From Planctomycetota bacterium (GTDB lineage: Bacteria > Planctomycetota > UBA8108 > UBA1146), in assembly GCA_002691835.1 (NCBI GenBank), contig NZJA01000137.1, positions 1 through 11,053 of the forward strand: a stretch of DNA of 11,053 nucleotides, in the 5' to 3' direction. The notes below the pieces were generated by a model. That model did not search any database and had not been told where the DNA came from. It saw only the letters and a list, made by a program, of their open reading frames with translations. Shown here one piece after another: positions 7,480 to 11,053 of the stretch (position 1 is its first letter; every line of letters starts with the position of its first letter). Position numbers and translations under genes: made by a program.

Positions 7480-9669
7480 ATGGAACAGAACGAAAAAGAC
7501 ACCGTGGAGTTTTCTCCCACTGAAAAACCATCGCCGCGATCTGACCATCGGGGTGATGGTGACCCGCCTTCGTTTCCGGGTTACCAAATCGAAGGCGAAC
7601 TCGGTCGTGGTGGAATCGGTGTTGTATACCGAGGGAGAGATCTCACCCTCAATCGCCCGGTCGCCATCAAGGTCTTGAGCTCTTCCGAAGGAACTCTCAA
7701 TCAGCGCACACGCATTCTTCAAGAAGCTCGAAAGGCCGCCGCTTTAGAAGATCGCTGCATCGTGACCGTTTATGGCGTCATTGAAAATGATGGCCACTCC
7801 GCCATCGTCATGGAGCTCATTGACGGGCATGAACTCAATAACGTCAGTGCTGTTCTGGAACCAAAACAGTTGGCGAAAATCTTTTCTGATGTGGCCCGCG
7901 CGCTCTCTGCTGCGCATGAAGCCGGAATTCTTCACCGGGACATCAAACCTCAAAATATTGTCGTCACACCTTCCCACGAAGTCCGGATTCTCGATTTCGG
8001 ATTGTCTATTCATGTTTCTGACAACCATGAAGAACAGGGCTTTAGCGGAACTGTCGCCTACGCTGCGCCCGAAATACTTCAGGGTGCTCAAGCATCTCCC
8101 TCTGCCGACATCTACTCAATGGGAGTTCTGATTCATGAATGTCTGACGGGGCGTCACCCTTTTTCTAAATTGGGAAAACCTCCGACCATTTCTTCGATTC
8201 TCGCCGGAGATCCATCCATCCCCCGTGAGTTGAAGCCTGAAATACCTGCGGATCTCGAACGACTCTGCTTGGCGTGCCTCTCCTATCGCCCCGAAAATCG
8301 ACCCAGTGCAAGGGAGGCCTATCAGGCGTTGCTGAATATCCTCATAGACCGACCGGTCCAGCTTGCTTCCGGACGAGCTCAGGATCACGTGGTCAATCGT
8401 ATTGAGGAGCATGTTTCCACAATTGAAAAGTGGCAACAGTTGGGGCTGGTTGAAAATCGGGACCGTGACAGACTTCGGTGGTTTTATCGCAAGGTTCTCG
8501 AAGGCGACGATATGTGGCCAACGGAAACCCGAAAGATCAGACCTGCTGAAATCGGCCTCTATGCATGCGTCTGGATCGCTATCGTTGTCGCGTACCTCTG
8601 TGGGGTTTACTACAACAAGGATATGGGATCGACCTGGTCATGGTTGTTACCTCTCGGAATCACCACAGCCTTGGCCACCGCGGCCTATTTAGTAAAAGGC
8701 ACCATTCAACATCGGATCCGACCCTTATTTTTCAGTGGTTCCATTCTTGCCGCAATCCCGACCATGATTGCAATTCTCAGCCGCTTCGTTTGGGTTCCTG
8801 ATGAAGGCTCCTCTCGGGATCTGTTCGGCTTTGCTGGCATCGCCAACCGTACCCTGTTGCTGTCTGGACTGGTAAGCCTGGTCGTTTCTGTGATGAGATT
8901 GAATCTGACCCAATTCTCTTTCTACGCTTGGCTTTCTGCGGGCCTGTTAGCTTTCACTCACGGCTCTGTTCTTTTGTTGCTGGGATTTTTAGATTGGTCT
9001 GATGGCCAGAGAGCCCTCGGAATTCTCAGCCTTTCCATTTCCTGGTTAGTCGGTACCGGATTCGAATCGATGACCAAGCCACGCTTTGCGCGACCATTTC
9101 ACTGGAGCAGCTCTCTCGCTATCGTCTGTGGATTAACGATGCTGGGCATGACACCCCTGCTCAAATGGGTCGGCTTGACCTCTGGACTTCGAGGAGTTGA
9201 TACCGGCTGGTCGTTAGCCATATCAGGGCTCATCCTGACTGGTATTAGCACTTTTCTGGAAAACAGTCACCGCTTGGAAAGAAGGCGCATCGCTCTTTTC
9301 CATGAATGGCTGAGCCCTGTTTTCCTGATTTCTGGACTGACGATGGCTGCGAATGCAGCGATCCCTCGTGGAGACTCTACCGACACCGTCGGCTATCTAA
9401 GCCTGTTGTTACTTTTTGGCTCTGCGGTCTTCTATGCGATTCTGACAGCCAAATACTGGAGGCCTCGCTACATGCTTGCCTGTCTGTCGGGAACTGCGAT
9501 TCTCGTCTACACAGTCCCCAAGTATCCGGTTTTTTCAACTTCCGGCTTTCTCATCACCTGTGCTCTGGGTTCCTTATTGGTTGCCTTTTGGTTTTATTGG
9601 AAAATGATCATGTCCAACAAGCCTACTCAATTGCAAAAGCCTGAACCTTTACCTTTGAGAGAAGATTGA
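7480..9669 (+). CDS. Hanks-type Ser/Thr protein kinase with a polytopic C-terminal membrane domain
   Basis: 729 residues. The kinase domain (about 35-290) looks catalytically complete: glycine loop Gly42-R-Gly44-G-I-Gly47, VAIK Lys64, helix-C Glu82, HRDIKPQN (152-159) with catalytic Asp154, DFG (172-174), APE (196-198) and Asp210. A short helical segment, 'IEKWQQLGLVENRDRDRLRWFYRKVL' (315-340), resembles the start of DUF2157 membrane proteins. From about 358 to 708 there are roughly twelve hydrophobic segments, then a short polar tail. This differs from the usual PknB layout of a single membrane segment plus an external sensor. The membrane part may act as sensor or transporter; that is inference. 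The ATG at 7480 has GAGG eight nt upstream; a GTG at 7471 is less likely. The next gene starts 26 bp after the stop. Confidence 0.9.
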   Translation: MEQNEKDTVEFSPTEKPSPRSDHRGDGDPPSFPGYQIEGELGRGGIGVVYRGRDLTLNRPVAIKVLSSSEGTLNQRTRILQEARKAAALEDRCIVTVYGVIENDGHSAIVMELIDGHELNNVSAVLEPKQLAKIFSDVARALSAAHEAGILHRDIKPQNIVVTPSHEVRILDFGLSIHVSDNHEEQGFSGTVAYAAPEILQGAQASPSADIYSMGVLIHECLTGRHPFSKLGKPPTISSILAGDPSIPRELKPEIPADLERLCLACLSYRPENRPSAREAYQALLNILIDRPVQLASGRAQDHVVNRIEEHVSTIEKWQQLGLVENRDRDRLRWFYRKVLEGDDMWPTETRKIRPAEIGLYACVWIAIVVAYLCGVYYNKDMGSTWSWLLPLGITTALATAAYLVKGTIQHRIRPLFFSGSILAAIPTMIAILSRFVWVPDEGSSRDLFGFAGIANRTLLLSGLVSLVVSVMRLNLTQFSFYAWLSAGLLAFTHGSVLLLLGFLDWSDGQRALGILSLSISWLVGTGFESMTKPRFARPFHWSSSLAIVCGLTMLGMTPLLKWVGLTSGLRGVDTGWSLAISGLILTGISTFLENSHRLERRRIALFHEWLSPVFLISGLTMAANAAIPRGDSTDTVGYLSLLLLFGSAVFYAILTAKYWRPRYMLACLSGTAILVYTVPKYPVFSTSGFLITCALGSLLVAFWFYWKMIMSNKPTQLQKPEPLPLRED

Positions 9670-9695
9670 CCAGGCAATAGACGAAAACGGGCCTC

Positions 9696-10619
9696 ATGTC
9701 GACTCACTGGACCACTTGCATTGTGATTCTGATTCTCGGATTTTCGGCCGGCTACTTTGCAGGCACATCTCATGATCAGGAGTCCACCGAGATTGCGATC
9801 CCCTCTTCAGGAGCGGCTTACGATCCCAGCCCCCAGAATCCTCCATCACAGACTCCAAAACCAAAGACCTTGGAAAGCTCTCCCCAGGCAATTCCAGAAC
9901 TTGATGCTGAGCCCACTCCCATGGTAATCACGGCTTCTCTGTATCCTGTATTTTCAGAACGAGATCTTGAAGTTGTTTTTGATCAGCTCGAAGAAGAGCA
10001 AGATCTTCCAGCCCTCATCGATGTGATTCTTGGCTTGATTCAGCAACGTAGATTTTCAGAAGCGGATAGGCTAATTGATTCAACCATCGCCGGTTTGAAT
10101 GGCGGCAAGCTGAACTCTCCTTTGTGGAAAAACTCTGGCTCGCCTGAATTTTCCGTGATGAGATTTTGCCAATCACCGCAGAACTATCAGGCCTCTCTGG
10201 AATATGCCCTTCATGTTTTTCAACTGACGAGCCCACCGGAACTACTGGGTGATTTAAGGGAAGAAATTTTTCATAGCGAATCGCTGGTCCGATTCCTTGC
10301 CATAAACGATGGGGCCGCGGACCTGCTAATTGCCGACTTTGTGCCTATTTTCCGTGATCGCATCGAAAACTGGGATCGAACACTATTTACCAAAAGATCG
10401 GTCGTACAAGGACTGGGATTAATTCCAACGGCTGAGTCTGCTTTATTGATCGCAGATCTGAGGGAGTGGACATCCAAAAAACTGGAGCTTGAACTGATTC
10501 AAGCCCTCTCGACGAATGGCACGCCAATGGCCGTAGATATCATGTCGGCGTGGCTGGCTGAGGAAAGAAACCCTCGCTTCAAACTCGCACTCGAAGATGC
10601 TCTCAGGCTATTGAATTAA
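9696..10619 (+). CDS. Membrane-anchored helical protein of unknown function next to the kinase
   Basis: 307 residues. Residues 6-22 (TTCIVILILGFSAGYFA) form one membrane anchor or uncleaved signal. A Pro/Ser-rich linker follows (about 36-76), then an all-helical domain to the end. The last 70 residues (ALLIADLREWTSKKLELELIQALSTNGTPMAVDIMSAWLAEERNPRFKLALEDALRLL) read like a pair of HEAT-type helical repeats. No catalytic motif is visible and I do not recognise a family. The 26-bp spacing suggests co-transcription with the kinase, so it may be a substrate, sensor or partner at the membrane. The ribosome site is poor (ACGGG about six nt upstream). Its stop codon shares the TTAA at 10616-10619 with the stop of the convergent SCO gene. 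Confidence 0.72.
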   Translation: MSTHWTTCIVILILGFSAGYFAGTSHDQESTEIAIPSSGAAYDPSPQNPPSQTPKPKTLESSPQAIPELDAEPTPMVITASLYPVFSERDLEVVFDQLEEEQDLPALIDVILGLIQQRRFSEADRLIDSTIAGLNGGKLNSPLWKNSGSPEFSVMRFCQSPQNYQASLEYALHVFQLTSPPELLGDLREEIFHSESLVRFLAINDGAADLLIADFVPIFRDRIENWDRTLFTKRSVVQGLGLIPTAESALLIADLREWTSKKLELELIQALSTNGTPMAVDIMSAWLAEERNPRFKLALEDALRLLN

Positions 10620-11053
10620 CGCGGCTGAGGCTTTGGGTTTCCTGCGATACGAATGATGGCATCTGCCACTTCTTTAGGATCGATCAGAGCAGGAACGGCA
10701 GCCCACCAATTGGTTCTATCGTTTCCAAATGTAACGATTCCCGCATGCTCCGTTTTGTCCGCATCGACTTCCGGGTCCAGGTCATAAGCCCCCAAGGTCC
10801 ATCGAAGTGTTTCAATCTCATCAAAATCACCTGTTAAGTGATACCAACCCTTCCAGTCGTTCACTGGATAGCGTCTGTAATCTGTCAGCGCTTCAGAGTC
10901 ATCTGTTTCCGGGTCGATCGTAATGGACAAAAATACGATGTCTTTTCCCATGCGGTCGCCGAAAAACTTTTGAACCTTCACGAGGTTCTCAGTCACTCCA
11001 GGTCATATTCCATCACACGTCGTATAAAAGAATTGAATCACTGCCATGCGATC
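10616..11053 (-). CDS. SCO1/SenC-family copper chaperone / thiol oxidoreductase, candidate selenoprotein, 5' end cut by the window
   Basis: 145 residues are visible, reading from the right edge through an in-frame TGA. The frame begins DRMAVIQFFYTTCDGI, then TGA (complement of 11003-11005), then PGVTENLVKVQKFFGDR. This is the SCO active site 'F.Y..C...CP..T.NL', with Cys13 present and the TGA exactly at the second Cys. Downstream, 'IVFLSITIDPETDD', 'WYHLTGDFDEIETLRWTLG' and 'EHAGIVTFGND' match the family; His103 is the conserved third copper ligand. SCO proteins are membrane-anchored, deliver copper to the CuA site of cytochrome oxidase and have a thioredoxin fold. Genes in this window end in TGA normally, so UGA is not reassigned genome-wide. 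The likeliest reading is selenocysteine; a nonsense mutation or sequencing error remains possible. An open frame starting at GTG 10996 is only the fragment after the TGA. Confidence 0.8.
10965..10994 (-). promoter_or_regulatory. Candidate bacterial SECIS hairpin downstream of the in-frame UGA
   Basis: In the minus-strand mRNA, GAACCU (10988-10983), loop CGUGA (10982-10978) and AGGUUC (10977-10972) form a perfect six-base-pair hairpin. A four-pair lower stem, GACU (10994-10991) with AGUU (10968-10965, one G-U), extends it across a small internal loop. The upper stem begins 14 nt after the UGA and the apical loop 20 nt after it, with G as its second base. Bacterial SECIS elements lie within the coding region just after the UGA and usually have a G in the first two loop positions for SelB recognition, so this fits. 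Folding was done by eye. Confidence 0.6.

Noticed and set aside
10616..10996. A complete 126-residue protein starting at GTG 10996
   Set aside because: It would begin inside the SCO fold just after the active site, and conserved SCO sequence continues upstream through the TGA in the same frame. It is a fragment, not an independent gene.
11003..11005. TGA read as Trp through an alternative genetic code
   Set aside because: Several well-supported genes here end in TGA (stops at 2607-2609, 4130-4132, 5222-5224 and 9667-9669), so UGA is normally a stop. The SCO family needs Cys, not Trp, at this site.

Overview
The window looks like an ordinary chromosomal stretch (moderately GC-rich, about 55%) of a free-living, probably aquatic bacterium. 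The best guess is a Planctomycetota member. The main clue is the C-terminal module of the secreted propeller protein (2672-4132): two dockerin-like calcium loops, a Gly-rich 'LFGGGG' spacer and a Cys-Asp-rich tail of the 'DPTDDTLEC' type, a style I associate with marine planctomycetes. The Hanks-type kinase fused to many membrane segments fits that lineage. This assignment rests on pattern recognition only.

Layout. 1-824 (minus strand): a small Gly/Ala-rich exported or membrane protein cut by the left edge, preceded by a SAM-dependent methyltransferase. 951-4132 (plus): a secreted SxxK serine hydrolase, then a secreted seven-loop FG-GAP propeller with a dockerin-like tail, 62 bp apart. 4367-6606 (plus): a translationally coupled pair (ATGA overlap), an unrecognised exported protein and a TPR protein. 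The first gene opens with an 18-bp tandem repeat that puts a Cys every six residues. 6818-7255 (plus): a DUF1801/YdhG-type protein. 7480-10619 (plus): a Ser/Thr kinase with about twelve C-terminal membrane segments, then a membrane-anchored helical protein 26 bp later. 10616-11053 (minus): the 3' part of a SCO1/SenC-family copper chaperone/thiol oxidoreductase that runs off the right edge.

The most interesting signal is in the SCO gene. Its reading frame crosses an in-frame TGA (11003-11005, minus strand) exactly where the second Cys of the SCO CxxxC-P copper-binding motif belongs. The frame is conserved on both sides. Fourteen nt after the UGA the mRNA can form a perfect 6-bp hairpin with a CGUGA loop, as expected of a bacterial SECIS element. 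The gene is therefore a candidate SCO-family selenoprotein with a Cys-x-x-x-Sec site. Automated gene calling would truncate it to a 126-residue fragment starting at an internal GTG and lose the active site.

The other genes show no single shared pathway. They form separate small units: an exported hydrolase and propeller, an exported protein with a TPR partner, and a signalling kinase with an anchored partner.
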